Part shown: piece by piece, positions 1 to 8,691 of the stretch
Numbering within the stretch: the stretch's first letter is position 1
Layout of the letters: the number at the start of each line of letters is the position of its first letter
From: JANXUR01 sp038229415
GTDB taxonomy: Bacteria; Acidobacteriota; Terriglobia; Terriglobales; Acidobacteriaceae
DNA length: 64,000 nucleotides
Assembly: GCA_038229415.1 (NCBI GenBank)
Contig: JBBROM010000014.1
Coordinates: 1-64,000, forward strand
Direction of reading: 5' to 3'
The notes under the pieces: generated by a model
Database searches by the model: none
Seen by the model: only the letters and a program-made list of their open reading frames with translations
What the model was told of the DNA's origin: nothing
Made by a program: the position numbers and the translations under genes

Positions 1-1
1 C

Positions 2-217
<216 letters not shown>

Positions 218-226
218 AAAACTAAT

Positions 227-249
227 GCAGGGCGGTAGTGCCGCCCTGC
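227..249 (+). terminator. Hairpin between tuf and rpsJ
   Basis: A perfect 9-bp stem (GCAGGGCGG at 227-235 with CCGCCCTGC at 241-249) and a 5-nt loop start 10 nt after the tuf stop. It is followed by CCGATCTTTCC rather than a T run, so it may be a weak or factor-dependent terminator, or an attenuator ahead of the S10 block. Confidence 0.6.
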
Positions 250-319
250 CCGATCTTTCCGCCGGGGCGCTGCGAAGTTGGCAAGCGAGAGCCGGACGGG
301 GCAAGTGAGAGAGCATAAA

Positions 320-649
<330 letters not shown>

Positions 650-688
650 AAGTAACGAGATTGCACCGAGTTACAACAAAGCTTTCGA

Positions 689-715
689 GAGCCAGGCAGT
701 AACCTGCCAAGGCTC
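689..715 (+). promoter_or_regulatory. Nested hairpin in the rpsJ-rplC spacer
   Basis: An outer stem GAGCC/GGCTC (689-693 with 711-715) encloses an inner stem GGCAG/CTGCC (695-699 with 704-708) with a TAAC loop. It lies in the unusually long 134-nt spacer before rplC. It could be an autoregulatory leader for the L3-L4-L23 genes or an RNA processing site. It is seen as structure only; the role is a guess. Confidence 0.35.
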
Positions 716-783
716 CCCGGCGCGAAGCCTGATGATGCAGGCGGCGACGGACTTATAGAGAGCAGAGTTAAGGAGAGAGATTT

Positions 784-1512
784 ATGGCGGTACGGGGAAT
801 TCTGGGACGCAAAGTCGGAATGACGCAGCTCTTCGATGAGAAGGGTGATGTGCGTCCGTGCACGGTGCTGAAGGTTGGCCCGTGTGTGGTGACGCAGTGC
901 AAGACGCAGGCCAAGGATGGCTACGACGCGGCGCAGATTGGGTTGGTTGAGTTTGTGAAGGAGTCCAAACTAACCAAGCCGATGAAGGGTCACTTGGGCA
1001 AGCATGATCTGCCGCCGGTAAAGTTCATCCGAGAAGTCGCCCTGGAATTAGACGAAAGTGGCAACGGCACCAAAGTCGGCGACCGGGTGCTGGTAGATAT
1101 CTTCGAGAACGAGCGCTTTGTGGATGTGGTCGGCACCAGCAAGGGCCGCGGGTTCGCGGGCGTAGTGCGGCGGCATCACTTTGCGGGCGGCGCCAAGTCG
1201 CACGGTTCCATGTTTCAGATCGGCGGCTCGATCGGCGCTTCGGCGTTTCCATCGCGCGTAGTCAAGGGTATGCGCATGTCGGGTCACATGGGCGATGCGC
1301 GGGCTACGGTGCAGAACTTGCGGGTTTTGGGCGTAGATAAAGATGAGAATTTGCTGGTGGTGGAAGGTGCAGTGCCAGGACACAAGGATGCGTTTGTGAT
1401 TGTGACCAAGGCCGCGAAGCCGCCGCGTGAGCGTCGTGGATTTGCCGGATCCGGGACAGTGGATCCGTTGAAGGCAGCCAAGAAGGCTGCGGCAGCCGGC
1501 AAGAAGAAGTAG
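784..1512 (+). CDS. rplC: 50S ribosomal protein L3
   Basis: L3 is an early-assembly 50S protein that reaches to the peptidyl transferase centre. It starts MAVRGILGRKVGMTQLF, has the central extended loop KGRGFAGVVRRHHF around residue 120, and the GSIGASAFPSRVVKGMRMSGHMG segment that binds 23S rRNA. The ATG has GGAGAGAG upstream. At 242 residues it is longer than the usual 205-215, because of a basic, alanine/lysine-rich tail of about 30 residues after the conserved GAVPGHKDAFVIV end of the fold. Similar tails occur on several other ribosomal proteins here. Confidence 0.98.
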   Translation: MAVRGILGRKVGMTQLFDEKGDVRPCTVLKVGPCVVTQCKTQAKDGYDAAQIGLVEFVKESKLTKPMKGHLGKHDLPPVKFIREVALELDESGNGTKVGDRVLVDIFENERFVDVVGTSKGRGFAGVVRRHHFAGGAKSHGSMFQIGGSIGASAFPSRVVKGMRMSGHMGDARATVQNLRVLGVDKDENLLVVEGAVPGHKDAFVIVTKAAKPPRERRGFAGSGTVDPLKAAKKAAAAGKKK

Positions 1513-1611
1513 CTCGACAGTTAGTAAGTCGTCTGAGTTAAGTAGTTTGAGCAGTTAGAAACGGTACGGGCAGGGCTTGCGAGTAAAAGGCAGCCTGGAT
1601 GGATTACGACT

Positions 1612-2277
1612 ATGGCAACGATTGATGTCCACAATTTGAGCGGCGCGAAGGTCGGCACGCTGGAGCTGTCGGACGAAGTGTTCGGCTCGGTCAACAAGGA
1701 GCTGTTGTGGGAGGCGGTGAAGCATTACCGCGCCGCGCAGCGTTCGGGCACCCACGCCACCAAGAATAAGAAGCTGGTGTCGGGCTCGGGCAAGAAGCTG
1801 TGGAAGCAGAAAGGCACGGGCCGCGCTCGCGTGGGTTCGGTGCGCTCTCCGCTCTGGCGGCATGGTGGCACGGTACATGGCCCGCAGCCCCGCTCCTACG
1901 ATTACGACTTTCCGCACAAGAAGGTGCTGGGTGCGTTGCGTTCGGCGCTGGCGGCCAAGCTGGCCGATGGCAAGCTGATGATCGTCAGCAACTTTGAGCT
2001 GGCAGGCGCAGACGCGGCCAAGACTAAGGCGTTTCGCGGTGCGCTGGGCAAGCTGAAGGTCGAAAAGACGGCAGTGCTGGTGGAGTCGGCGATTACGGAG
2101 AACCTGGCATTGGGCACTCGCAACCTTAAGGGTGTTGAGCTGTTGGATTCCGGCGATGTACATCCTTTCCACTTGCTGCGTTACGAGCAGGCGATTTTCT
2201 CGCAGGCTGCGATGGAGAAGTTGCAGGCTGTGCTGGTTGCGTCCTTGCCGAAGGCTCGGACGGCGGAGGTGGCGTAA
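1612..2277 (+). CDS. rplD: 50S ribosomal protein L4
   Basis: L4 (uL4) is a primary 23S rRNA-binding protein that lines the exit tunnel; in E. coli it also represses the S10 operon. The conserved extended loop is clear: GSGKKLWKQKGTGRARVGS followed by SPLWRHGGTVHGPQPRSYDY at about residues 62-100. Length (221) is normal. The TAA stop at 2275-2277 shares its last base with the ATG of rplW (2277), so the two genes are probably translationally coupled. Confidence 0.98.
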   Translation: MATIDVHNLSGAKVGTLELSDEVFGSVNKELLWEAVKHYRAAQRSGTHATKNKKLVSGSGKKLWKQKGTGRARVGSVRSPLWRHGGTVHGPQPRSYDYDFPHKKVLGALRSALAAKLADGKLMIVSNFELAGADAAKTKAFRGALGKLKVEKTAVLVESAITENLALGTRNLKGVELLDSGDVHPFHLLRYEQAIFSQAAMEKLQAVLVASLPKARTAEVA

Positions 2278-2570
2278 TGAAGTCCGCCTATCAGATTCTT
2301 CGCAAGCCCATCATTACCGAGAAGGGCATGAATGTGAAGGAAGCGGAAGCGACTCTGGTGTTCCAGGTGGCGCCGGAAGCGACCAAAACGGAGATCAAGC
2401 AGGCTGTGCAGACCATCTTCAAGGTGAAGGTGGATACGGTGCGCACCGCCAATTTCGAGGGCAAGATGCGTCGCCGGGGCCGCTTTGAGGGCTACCGTCC
2501 CGACTGGAAAAAGGCTTATGTGCGCTTGAAGTCTGGCGAAAAGATGCCCGACTACGCAGAGAACCTGTAA
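2277..2570 (+). CDS. rplW: 50S ribosomal protein L23
   Basis: L23 sits at the tunnel exit and is the docking site for trigger factor and SRP. The 97-residue product shows the expected LRKPIITEKGM start, the VNVKVDTVRT-type strand (FKVKVDTVRTANFEGK) and the GRFEGYRPDWKKAYVRL loop and strand. It overlaps rplD by 1 nt, which sets its start. Nothing unusual is seen. Confidence 0.98.
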   Translation: MKSAYQILRKPIITEKGMNVKEAEATLVFQVAPEATKTEIKQAVQTIFKVKVDTVRTANFEGKMRRRGRFEGYRPDWKKAYVRLKSGEKMPDYAENL

Positions 2571-2650
2571 TAGCAAACTTGTGACGCAGGCTTATTAAGA
2601 GCGTGCAGCGGTAAGTAAAAGGCAGTACGTAGTCCGTAAAAGGCAGAACT

Positions 2651-3478
2651 ATGGCGATCAAGACATTTAGACCGACGACCCCGACGCTTCGCTTTCAAAC
2701 GCGGCTGGTCAACAGCGATCTGACGACGAATCGTCCGCATAAGGCTCTTCTGGAGCCGAAGAAGCGGACTGGTGGGCGCAACAGCACGGGCCGCGTGACT
2801 TCGCGGTTCATCGGTGGTGGGCATAAGCGTCAGCTACGGCTGATTGACTTTAAGCGCGACAAGGCCGGCGTGCCAGCCAAAGTGGTTTCGGTGGAGTACG
2901 ACCCGAACCGCTCGGCGCGCATCGCATTGCTGGCGTATGCCGATGGCGAAAAGCGCTACATCCTGCAGCCCGAGGGTTTGAAGGTGGGCCAGGCGGTGGT
3001 GAGCGGTCCCGAGGCCGACATTCTGGTGGGCAATGCGCTGCCGTTGCGCAATATCCCTTCCGGAACCGTGGTACACAACGTCGAACTTCGTCCTGGTAAG
3101 GGCGGGCAAATGGTGCGTTCGGCTGGTGGCGGCGCGCAGCTCGTGGCCAAGGAAGATCAGTACGCCCTGCTGAAGCTGCCTTCCGGCGAAACTCGCCGGG
3201 TCCTGGTGGATTGCATGGCAACGATTGGCCAGGTTGGCAATCTGGATCATGAGAATGTTTCGATCGGCAAGGCTGGCCGCAATGTGTGGAAGGGTATGCG
3301 TCCGCACAATCGCGGCGTTTCGATGAACCCGGTGGATCATCCGCATGGTGGTGGTGAAGGCAAAACCAGTGGCGGACGGCATCCGGTGACCCCATGGGGT
3401 CAGCCGACGCGCGGCTACAAGACGCGTAACAACAAGCGCACTGACGCATTTATCGTGACCCGCAAGGGCAAGAAGTAA
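2651..3478 (+). CDS. rplB: 50S ribosomal protein L2
   Basis: L2 is needed for subunit joining and peptidyl transfer. The 275-residue protein is full length. It begins MAIKTFRPTTPTLRF, contains an OB fold and SH3-like barrel, and has the highly conserved MNPVDHPHGGGEGKT followed by PVTPWGQPTRGYKTR near residues 224-255, which carries the His implicated in peptidyl transfer. The ending is the usual basic FIVTRKGKK. An 80-nt spacer lies before it; rpsS follows. Confidence 0.99.
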   Translation: MAIKTFRPTTPTLRFQTRLVNSDLTTNRPHKALLEPKKRTGGRNSTGRVTSRFIGGGHKRQLRLIDFKRDKAGVPAKVVSVEYDPNRSARIALLAYADGEKRYILQPEGLKVGQAVVSGPEADILVGNALPLRNIPSGTVVHNVELRPGKGGQMVRSAGGGAQLVAKEDQYALLKLPSGETRRVLVDCMATIGQVGNLDHENVSIGKAGRNVWKGMRPHNRGVSMNPVDHPHGGGEGKTSGGRHPVTPWGQPTRGYKTRNNKRTDAFIVTRKGKK

Positions 3479-3546
3479 ATCAGGTTTTGTAAGAAACCGC
3501 CGGGCGGGCCGTAGTACAGGCTGGCCGCAGGCAGAGGTAAAGACGG

Positions 3547-3837
3547 ATGGCACGTTCAACCAAAAAGGGACCGTTCATTGACGGGCATCTCCTCAAGAAG
3601 GTCGAGGACATGAACGCCCGCAGTGAGAAAAAGGTGCTCCGCACCTGGTCACGGCGCTCGACGGTGATTCCCGAGATGGTGGGTCACACCCTCGCAGTGC
3701 ATAACGGCAGGAAGTTCATCCCGGTGTATTTAACCGAGAACATGGTGGGCCATAAGCTGGGCGAGTTCAGCTTTACCCGCACGTTCAAGGGACACTCGGT
3801 GAAGGCCGCAACCGAATCGGCGGGCAAGGGCAAGTAG
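3547..3837 (+). CDS. rpsS: 30S ribosomal protein S19
   Basis: S19 forms a complex with S13 in the 30S head near the A site. The 96-residue product opens MARSTKKGPFIDGHLLKKV and has the signature RTWSRRSTVIPEMVGHTLAVHNGRKFIPVYLTENMVGHKLGEF. Length and order (L2-S19-L22) are standard. Confidence 0.99.
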   Translation: MARSTKKGPFIDGHLLKKVEDMNARSEKKVLRTWSRRSTVIPEMVGHTLAVHNGRKFIPVYLTENMVGHKLGEFSFTRTFKGHSVKAATESAGKGK

Positions 3838-3885
3838 TCCGGCGCGCGCAGCGAAAACGTAACTTGGGAACTTAGGAATTAACAG

Positions 3886-4386
3886 ATGAGCGAAATGGAA
3901 TTCAGAGCCGAAGCCCGGTTTATGCGTGTGTCGCCGCAAAAAGCGGGACTGGTCATGGCACTAATCCGGGGACAGCGGGCAGAAGACGCGCTCAACACCC
4001 TGGCCTTTACCAAGAAGCGCGTGGCCGTCACGGTTCACAAGCTGCTGCGGTCGGCCATTGAAAATGCCAACCACCTGAATCAGGAAAAGAGCCTGGATCT
4101 GGATTTGGATCAGCTGTACGTGAAGCGCGCGGTGGCGAACGAAGGTCCGCGGCTAAAGCGCATCCGACCCGCTCCGATGGGGCGCGCGTTCCGGTATCAG
4201 CGCCGCATGTCGCATCTGGAGATTGCTCTGGAAGAGCGTATGCGTGGGGGCAAGGTTGCCGATGGCGGCACCCCGGTTGCGAAAGATGAGCCCAAGATTG
4301 TGGCTGCAAAGAAGAAGTCCGCAGCCAAGCCGGCCGTTGCCAAGAGTACGAAAAAGGCAACGGGAAGCAAGAAGACAGCAAAGTAA
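3886..4386 (+). CDS. rplV: 50S ribosomal protein L22, with long basic tail
   Basis: L22 binds 23S rRNA and its beta-hairpin lines the exit tunnel. Residues 1-115 are the L22 fold: RFMRVSPQKAGLVMALIRGQ at the start, then the helix core, and the hairpin with RIRPAPMGRAFRYQRRMSHLEIAL. The family is normally about 110-120 residues; this one is 166 because of a tail of about 50 residues rich in Lys and Ala after ALEERMRGG. The tail is likely disordered on the ribosome surface. Neighbouring L29, S17, L5 and S11 also carry such extensions. Confidence 0.97.
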   Translation: MSEMEFRAEARFMRVSPQKAGLVMALIRGQRAEDALNTLAFTKKRVAVTVHKLLRSAIENANHLNQEKSLDLDLDQLYVKRAVANEGPRLKRIRPAPMGRAFRYQRRMSHLEIALEERMRGGKVADGGTPVAKDEPKIVAAKKKSAAKPAVAKSTKKATGSKKTAK

Positions 4387-4424
4387 GCGAGCTCTCCGCC
4401 GAGGCGGGGAGGAGTGAGAGGCAT

Positions 4425-5093
4425 ATGGGTCAGAAAGTCCATCCTTATGGGTTCCGGCTTGGTTACGTAAAGCCGTGGCGGTCGCGCTGGTACGCAGAGC
4501 GCGACTACAGCAAGCTTCTGCTGGAAGACGTGAAGCTGAAGAAAGAGCTGCGGGAAAAGCTGAAGTCGGCGGGCGTGAGCTCGGTGGACATCGAGCGTCC
4601 GGGCAACAAGCTGCGCATCATCATCCGCACTGCGCGTCCGGGCATCATCATCGGCCGCAAGGGCGCGGAGATTGACAAGCTGAAGGACGAGCTGAAGAAG
4701 CGCACGGGCCGTGACGTGTTTGTGGACATCCAAGAAGTGCACAAGCCTGAACTGGATGCACAGCTGGTGTCGGAAGCGATCGCGTTGCAGCTGGAAAAGC
4801 GCGTAGGCTTTCGACGCGCGATGCGCAAGTCGGTGGATTCGGCGCTGCGTTTTGGTTGCAAGGGCATCAAGGTTCGCGTCAGCGGCCGCTTGAACGGCGC
4901 GGAAATCGCCCGTACCGAGTGGTACCTGCAGGGCCGGTTGCCGCTGCACACGCTGCGCGCGGATATTGATTACGGCTTCAGCGAAGCCAGCACCACGTAT
5001 GGCGTGATCGGCGTGAAGTGCTGGGTGTATCGCGGCGAGATTTTGCCAGCCAAGAAGCGCGAACCGCAGGTAGCAGGCGGCGGGGCGTTCTAG
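4425..5093 (+). CDS. rpsC: 30S ribosomal protein S3
   Basis: S3 forms part of the mRNA entry site and has helicase activity with S4 and S5. The 222-residue protein starts MGQKVHPYGFRLGYVKPW, carries the KH type II domain with GIIIGRKGAEIDKLK at about residues 75-90, and the C-terminal domain with GRLNGAEIARTEWYLQGRLPL. Its ATG at 4425 follows GGGGAGGAGTGAGAGGC. Nothing unusual is seen. Confidence 0.99.
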   Translation: MGQKVHPYGFRLGYVKPWRSRWYAERDYSKLLLEDVKLKKELREKLKSAGVSSVDIERPGNKLRIIIRTARPGIIIGRKGAEIDKLKDELKKRTGRDVFVDIQEVHKPELDAQLVSEAIALQLEKRVGFRRAMRKSVDSALRFGCKGIKVRVSGRLNGAEIARTEWYLQGRLPLHTLRADIDYGFSEASTTYGVIGVKCWVYRGEILPAKKREPQVAGGGAF

Positions 5094-5179
5094 GTAAGCC
5101 AGACAAAGATTTGAGCCGAGCTGGGCGGATGCCTGGCTTGGTCGGAAACAGTAGCGGGGAACGGTAAAGGAAATTCATC

Positions 5180-5596
5180 ATGTTGATGCCGAAGAAAGTA
5201 AAGTACCGCAAGCAGCAGCGCGGTCGCATGAAGGGCAAGGCGTGGCGCGGCAGCACCCTCTCCTATGGCGACTTCGGGTTGAAGGCGATGGAGTGCGGTT
5301 ACATCACCGACCGCCAGATGGAAGCGGGCCGTATCGCGATTACACGTTTTGTGAAGCGTGGCGGCAAGATCTGGCTGCGAATGTTCCCGGACAAGCCGAT
5401 CACCAAGAAGCCTGCCGAAACCCGTATGGGTAAGGGCAAGGGCGCACCGGATCATTGGGTCGCGGTCATCCGCCCGGGCAAGATTCTGTTCGAGATGGAA
5501 GGCGTGACGGCCGAGCAGGCGATGGAAGCGATGCGTTTGGCGTCGCACAAGCTGCCGATTCGCACGACATTCATCAAGCGCGAAGGCATGCACTAG
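5180..5596 (+). CDS. rplP: 50S ribosomal protein L16
   Basis: L16 organises the A-site region of the 50S subunit. The 138-residue product begins MLMPKKVKYRKQQRGRMKGKA and carries the conserved GKIWLRMFPDKPITKKPAETRMGKGKG centre and the PGKILFEMEGV strand. ATG at 5180 and ATG at 5186 are both possible starts; family members commonly start MLMPKR, which favours 5180. Confidence 0.98.
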   Translation: MLMPKKVKYRKQQRGRMKGKAWRGSTLSYGDFGLKAMECGYITDRQMEAGRIAITRFVKRGGKIWLRMFPDKPITKKPAETRMGKGKGAPDHWVAVIRPGKILFEMEGVTAEQAMEAMRLASHKLPIRTTFIKREGMH

Positions 5597-5625
5597 AGAT
5601 TTGTAACAGCGGCGGAGAGCAACGT

Positions 5626-5898
5626 ATGGCAGAGAAGAAGACAACGAAGGCAAAGGCGTCCAAGCAAGTTGCCAAGGCAACCGCTCCGGCGGGTGACGCG
5701 GAGAAGTTGCGCGCCTTGGATGCAGGCGAACTGAACGCGAAGCAGAAAGAGATGACGGATCAGTTATTCCGTTTGAAGTTTCAGCGGACGTTGGGGCAGA
5801 CCGAAAGCCTGAACAAGATGCGCGGCCTGCGCAAGGACATTGCGCGCGCCAACACGATTGCGCGTGAGCGCCAGCTGGCAGCCGCGGGGAGCAAGTAG
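5626..5898 (+). CDS. rpmC: 50S ribosomal protein L29, with N-terminal extension
   Basis: L29 lies beside L23 at the tunnel exit. The family is a 60-70 residue two-helix coiled coil. Here the core is residues 28-90, with the conserved LRALDAGELNAK and FRLKFQRTLGQTESLNKMRGLRKDIARANT split over the two helices. It is preceded by a Lys/Ala-rich extension of about 27 residues. The start at ATG 5626 is set by GGCGGAGAG about 6 nt upstream; the frame is open further upstream inside rplP, but that stretch is a shadow of L16. rpsQ follows after 3 nt. Confidence 0.93.
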   Translation: MAEKKTTKAKASKQVAKATAPAGDAEKLRALDAGELNAKQKEMTDQLFRLKFQRTLGQTESLNKMRGLRKDIARANTIARERQLAAAGSK

Positions 5899-5901
5899 GC
5901 G

Positions 5902-6252
5902 ATGACGGAAACGAATCAGGCAGTGGCGGCGGGCGAAGTCCGCAAGCCGAAGCAAAAGATTGAAGTGGGCGAAGTGGTCTCCACCAAGATGGATAAGACC
6001 ATCGTGGTCTTGGTGATCCGCAAGAAGGCGCATCCGCTGTACAAGCGGGTGGTTGCCAACAAAAAGAAGTTTTATGCGCACGACGAAGAGTCGGTTGCCA
6101 ACACCGGGGATGTAGTGCGGATCGAGGAGACTCGTCCGCTCTCGAAGCTGAAGCGGTGGAAGCTAGCGGAAGTAGTGCGCAAGGCTCCGATCATGGCGGC
6201 TTCCAAGAGCGCTCCCAAGGGCAGTGCGACGACCGCTCCGGCAGCGAAGTAG
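5902..6252 (+). CDS. rpsQ: 30S ribosomal protein S17
   Basis: S17 is a primary 16S rRNA-binding protein with an OB fold. The core is VGEVVSTKMDKTIVVLVIRKKAHPLYKRVV, then the strand after FYAHDEES, GDVVRIEETRPLSKLKRWKL. The family is usually 80-90 residues; this copy has 116, with about 20 extra residues at the N-terminus and about 20 at the C-terminus that are Ala/Lys/Ser rich. It starts 3 nt after rpmC, so the two are likely coupled. Confidence 0.97.
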   Translation: MTETNQAVAAGEVRKPKQKIEVGEVVSTKMDKTIVVLVIRKKAHPLYKRVVANKKKFYAHDEESVANTGDVVRIEETRPLSKLKRWKLAEVVRKAPIMAASKSAPKGSATTAPAAK

Positions 6253-6278
6253 TCGAGCGATAGAGAGAGGACAGAACC

Positions 6279-6650
6279 ATGGGCGTACAAATGCGTTCGA
6301 TGCTGCAGGTAGCGGATAATTCCGGTGCCCGCAAGCTGCAAGTGATTCTTCCGCTGGGCGGAGACGTTGGTCTGATTGCCAGCCTAGGTGATGTGGTGAC
6401 GGCGGCGGTGAAGGAATCTTCGCCGGACGGCCAGGTGAAAAAGGGCAAAGTGGTGAAAGCCGTCATTGTGCGCTTGCGCAAGGAGCAGCGCCGCAAGGAC
6501 GGAACCTACATCCGCTTTGACGAGAACGCGGCGGTGCTGGTGAACGATGGCGGCGAGCCGGTGGGCACCCGCGTATTCGGTCCGGTGGCGCGCGAGCTGC
6601 GCGACAAGAAGTTTTTGAAGATTGTGTCGCTGGCGCCGGAAGTCATCTAG
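6279..6650 (+). CDS. rplN: 50S ribosomal protein L14
   Basis: L14 forms intersubunit bridge B8 with 16S rRNA helix 14. The 123-residue product begins MGVQMRSMLQVADNSGARKL and contains VVKAVIVRLRKEQRRKDGTYIRFDENAAVLV and RVFGPVARELRDKKFLKIVSLAPEVI, a standard full-length protein. A GAGAGAGGACAG Shine-Dalgarno region precedes the ATG. Confidence 0.99.
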   Translation: MGVQMRSMLQVADNSGARKLQVILPLGGDVGLIASLGDVVTAAVKESSPDGQVKKGKVVKAVIVRLRKEQRRKDGTYIRFDENAAVLVNDGGEPVGTRVFGPVARELRDKKFLKIVSLAPEVI

Positions 6651-6715
6651 TCGCGATTGAGTAAGTAAATGGTTTAGTGATTTTGGGATTACCGAAAGAC
6701 AGAAGGATTGAAAAG

Positions 6716-7045
6716 ATGCACAAGCGAGTGGACATCAAGCGCAACGACACGGTACAGGTGGTCACCGGGCGCGACAAGGGCAAGCAGGGGCGTGTGCTTC
6801 GGGTAAATCCGAATGACGGCCGGGTACTGGTGGAGCACGTGATGATTGTGAAGAAGCACGTGAAGCCGAACCCGCAGCGCAACATCAAGGGCGGCATCGC
6901 CGAGCAGGAAAGCTCGGTGGCCATCTCCAACGTGATGCTGGTGTGCGGCTCCTGCAACAAGCCGTCACGCATCCGTCATGATCGTTCAGGCGAAAAAGCG
7001 GTGCGGGTATGCCATCGCTGCGGCGCGCAGATGGATAGCAAGTAG
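6716..7045 (+). CDS. rplX: 50S ribosomal protein L24
   Basis: L24 is an assembly initiator of the 50S subunit. The KOW motif is at the N-terminus (DTVQVVTGRDKGKQGRVLRV), followed by VEHVMIVKKHVKPN and GGIAEQESSVAISNVMLVC. The C-terminus keeps two CxxC pairs (CGSC and CHRC), as in many L24 proteins. The ATG at 6716 has AGAAGG about 9 nt upstream; an earlier in-frame codon at 6677 would add 13 non-conserved residues and is not favoured. Length 109. Confidence 0.97.
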   Translation: MHKRVDIKRNDTVQVVTGRDKGKQGRVLRVNPNDGRVLVEHVMIVKKHVKPNPQRNIKGGIAEQESSVAISNVMLVCGSCNKPSRIRHDRSGEKAVRVCHRCGAQMDSK

Positions 7046-7137
7046 ATTTTTGAAGCAGCCTACGCAACGGTAAACGCTCGCCAGCAAGGGATGGGCGAAG
7101 CACTCCGGACACCGTAGGCAGGAAGAAGCGAAAAGAT

Positions 7138-7791
7138 ATGGCTGACAAGAAGGAACCAAAACAGAAAAAAGCCAAAACCGCCAAACCGGCGGCGGTAGAA
7201 GTAGATGCGGCAACCGGCAAGCCGGTGCGTCCGCGGCATAGTGCCAAGGATGGCGCTCGTTTGCGCATCCGCTACAACAAAGAGATTGCGCCTGCGCTGA
7301 TGAAGGAATTCGAGTTCGGCAATGCCATGGCGGTGCCGAGGCTGGAAAAGATTGTCATCAACATTGGCATGGGCGAAGCGACGACCAACGCCAAGCTGAT
7401 GGATCCGGCGGTGCAGGAACTCGGCCAGATTACCGGTCAGAAGCCGGTGGTGACCAAGGCGAAGAAGTCCATCGCAGCCTTCAAGGTGCGCGAAGGCATG
7501 CCGATTGGCGCAATGGTCACATTGCGCGGCGATCGTATGTACGAATTTTTAGATCGTCTGGTGAGCGCGGCGCTGCCGCGTGTACGCGACTTCCGTGGCG
7601 TGTCTAGCAAGTCGTTTGACGGACGCGGCAATTACACGCTGGGCCTGCGCGATCAGCTGATCTTCCCGGAAATTGACTACTCGAAGGTAGACAAGCTGAA
7701 GGGCATGAACATCACCATTGTGACCTCGGCCAAGAATGATGACCAGGCGCGGTCGCTGCTGAAGCACATGGGGATGCCGTTCCGGGCATAA
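7138..7791 (+). CDS. rplE: 50S ribosomal protein L5, with N-terminal extension
   Basis: L5 binds 5S rRNA and contacts the P-site tRNA. The core from about residue 38 is standard: LRIRYNKEIAPALMKEF, VPRLEKIVINIGMGEA, ITGQKPVVTKAKKSIAAFKVREG, RDFRGVSSKSFDGRGNYTLG. The family is about 180 residues; this one has 217 because of a lysine/alanine-rich N-terminal leader of some 36 residues. AGGAAGAAGCG lies just before the ATG, so I keep the long start. Confidence 0.97.
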   Translation: MADKKEPKQKKAKTAKPAAVEVDAATGKPVRPRHSAKDGARLRIRYNKEIAPALMKEFEFGNAMAVPRLEKIVINIGMGEATTNAKLMDPAVQELGQITGQKPVVTKAKKSIAAFKVREGMPIGAMVTLRGDRMYEFLDRLVSAALPRVRDFRGVSSKSFDGRGNYTLGLRDQLIFPEIDYSKVDKLKGMNITIVTSAKNDDQARSLLKHMGMPFRA

Positions 7792-7855
7792 GTCCGGCAA
7801 GTAGGCAAGGGCAGCAAGATTGAACAAGCTTATAAGACGTTAGAAAAGGAATCGC

Positions 7856-8041
7856 ATGGCGACAACTGCAAAACGAGTTAAGGACGCGCGCAAGCCGAAG
7901 TTCTCCAGCCAGCAGCATAACCGCTGCCAGATCTGCGGACGTCCGCGGGCGTTTCTGCGCAAGTTTGGCCTGTGCCGCTTGTGCTTCCGTGGACTTGCGC
8001 TCAAGGGAGAAATTCCCGGCGTGACCAAATCGTCCTGGTAA
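7856..8041 (+). CDS. rpsN: 30S ribosomal protein S14, zinc-binding type Z
   Basis: This is a 61-residue S14 of the short zinc-binding class, with the two pairs CQIC and CRLC spaced as in type Z proteins (CxxC-x12-CxxC), and the GRPRAFLRKFGLCRLCFR core. S14 helps assemble the 30S head with S3 and S10. The ATG has AAAGGAATCGC upstream. No second, zinc-free paralogue is present in the window, so no zinc-dependent switch can be inferred here. Confidence 0.98.
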   Translation: MATTAKRVKDARKPKFSSQQHNRCQICGRPRAFLRKFGLCRLCFRGLALKGEIPGVTKSSW

Positions 8042-8151
8042 CAGGCGCAACGCGGCATCCCGTGACGGGAAGCCGATAGTGGATTCCGCAGCCGCGGGTT
8101 CTCCGGAGACGTCGGAGCGAACGGGCTGCGTAGCAGAAGGAGAAATACAAG

Positions 8152-8550
8152 ATGAGGCTGACCGACCCGGTCGCAGACATGCTGTCCCGGATCCGCAATT
8201 CGATCCAGGCCCGGCACCAGAAGGTGGACATCCCCGCTTCCACGTTGAAGGTGGAGATTGCCCGCATTCTAAAAGAGGAAGGCTACATCGCCAGCTTCAA
8301 GCCCGTGGAAGAAGAGGGGCACAAGCTGTTGCGGGTCTATTTGAAGTACGACTCCAGCAACGCGGCGGCGATCACCAACATTCACCGCATCTCCCGGCCG
8401 GGTTGCCGGGTGTATGTGGGCCGTACTGAGATTCCCCGTGTGCTTGGTGGACTTGGCATCAACATCCTAACCACGCCACGCGGCGTGATGACGGGCCGTC
8501 AGGCACGTCGTGAAGGTGTCGGCGGCGAGCTGCTTTGCGAAGTTTGGTAG
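8152..8550 (+). CDS. rpsH: 30S ribosomal protein S8
   Basis: S8 is a primary 16S rRNA binder and, in E. coli, the repressor of the spc operon. The 132-residue protein has DPVADMLSRIRNSIQARHQKV at the start, the ILKEEGYIASFKPVEEE strand, and the C-terminal signature with GLGINILTTPRGVMTGRQA and GGELLCEVW. The start follows AGAAGGAGAAATACAAG, a good Shine-Dalgarno site. Nothing unusual is seen. Confidence 0.99.
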   Translation: MRLTDPVADMLSRIRNSIQARHQKVDIPASTLKVEIARILKEEGYIASFKPVEEEGHKLLRVYLKYDSSNAAAITNIHRISRPGCRVYVGRTEIPRVLGGLGINILTTPRGVMTGRQARREGVGGELLCEVW

Positions 8551-8691
8551 TCCGGCATCGTTAGAGCGAAGCTGCGCGAGCAGATTTCGTGAGTCACACA
8601 GGCTGAGTGGAAGACCTGTCCGAAACAATCCGGGCAGTGGGTGCGGACACGGCCCCGGCGCTGCGAGGCGCGAAAGAAGAGACTAGAGAAT

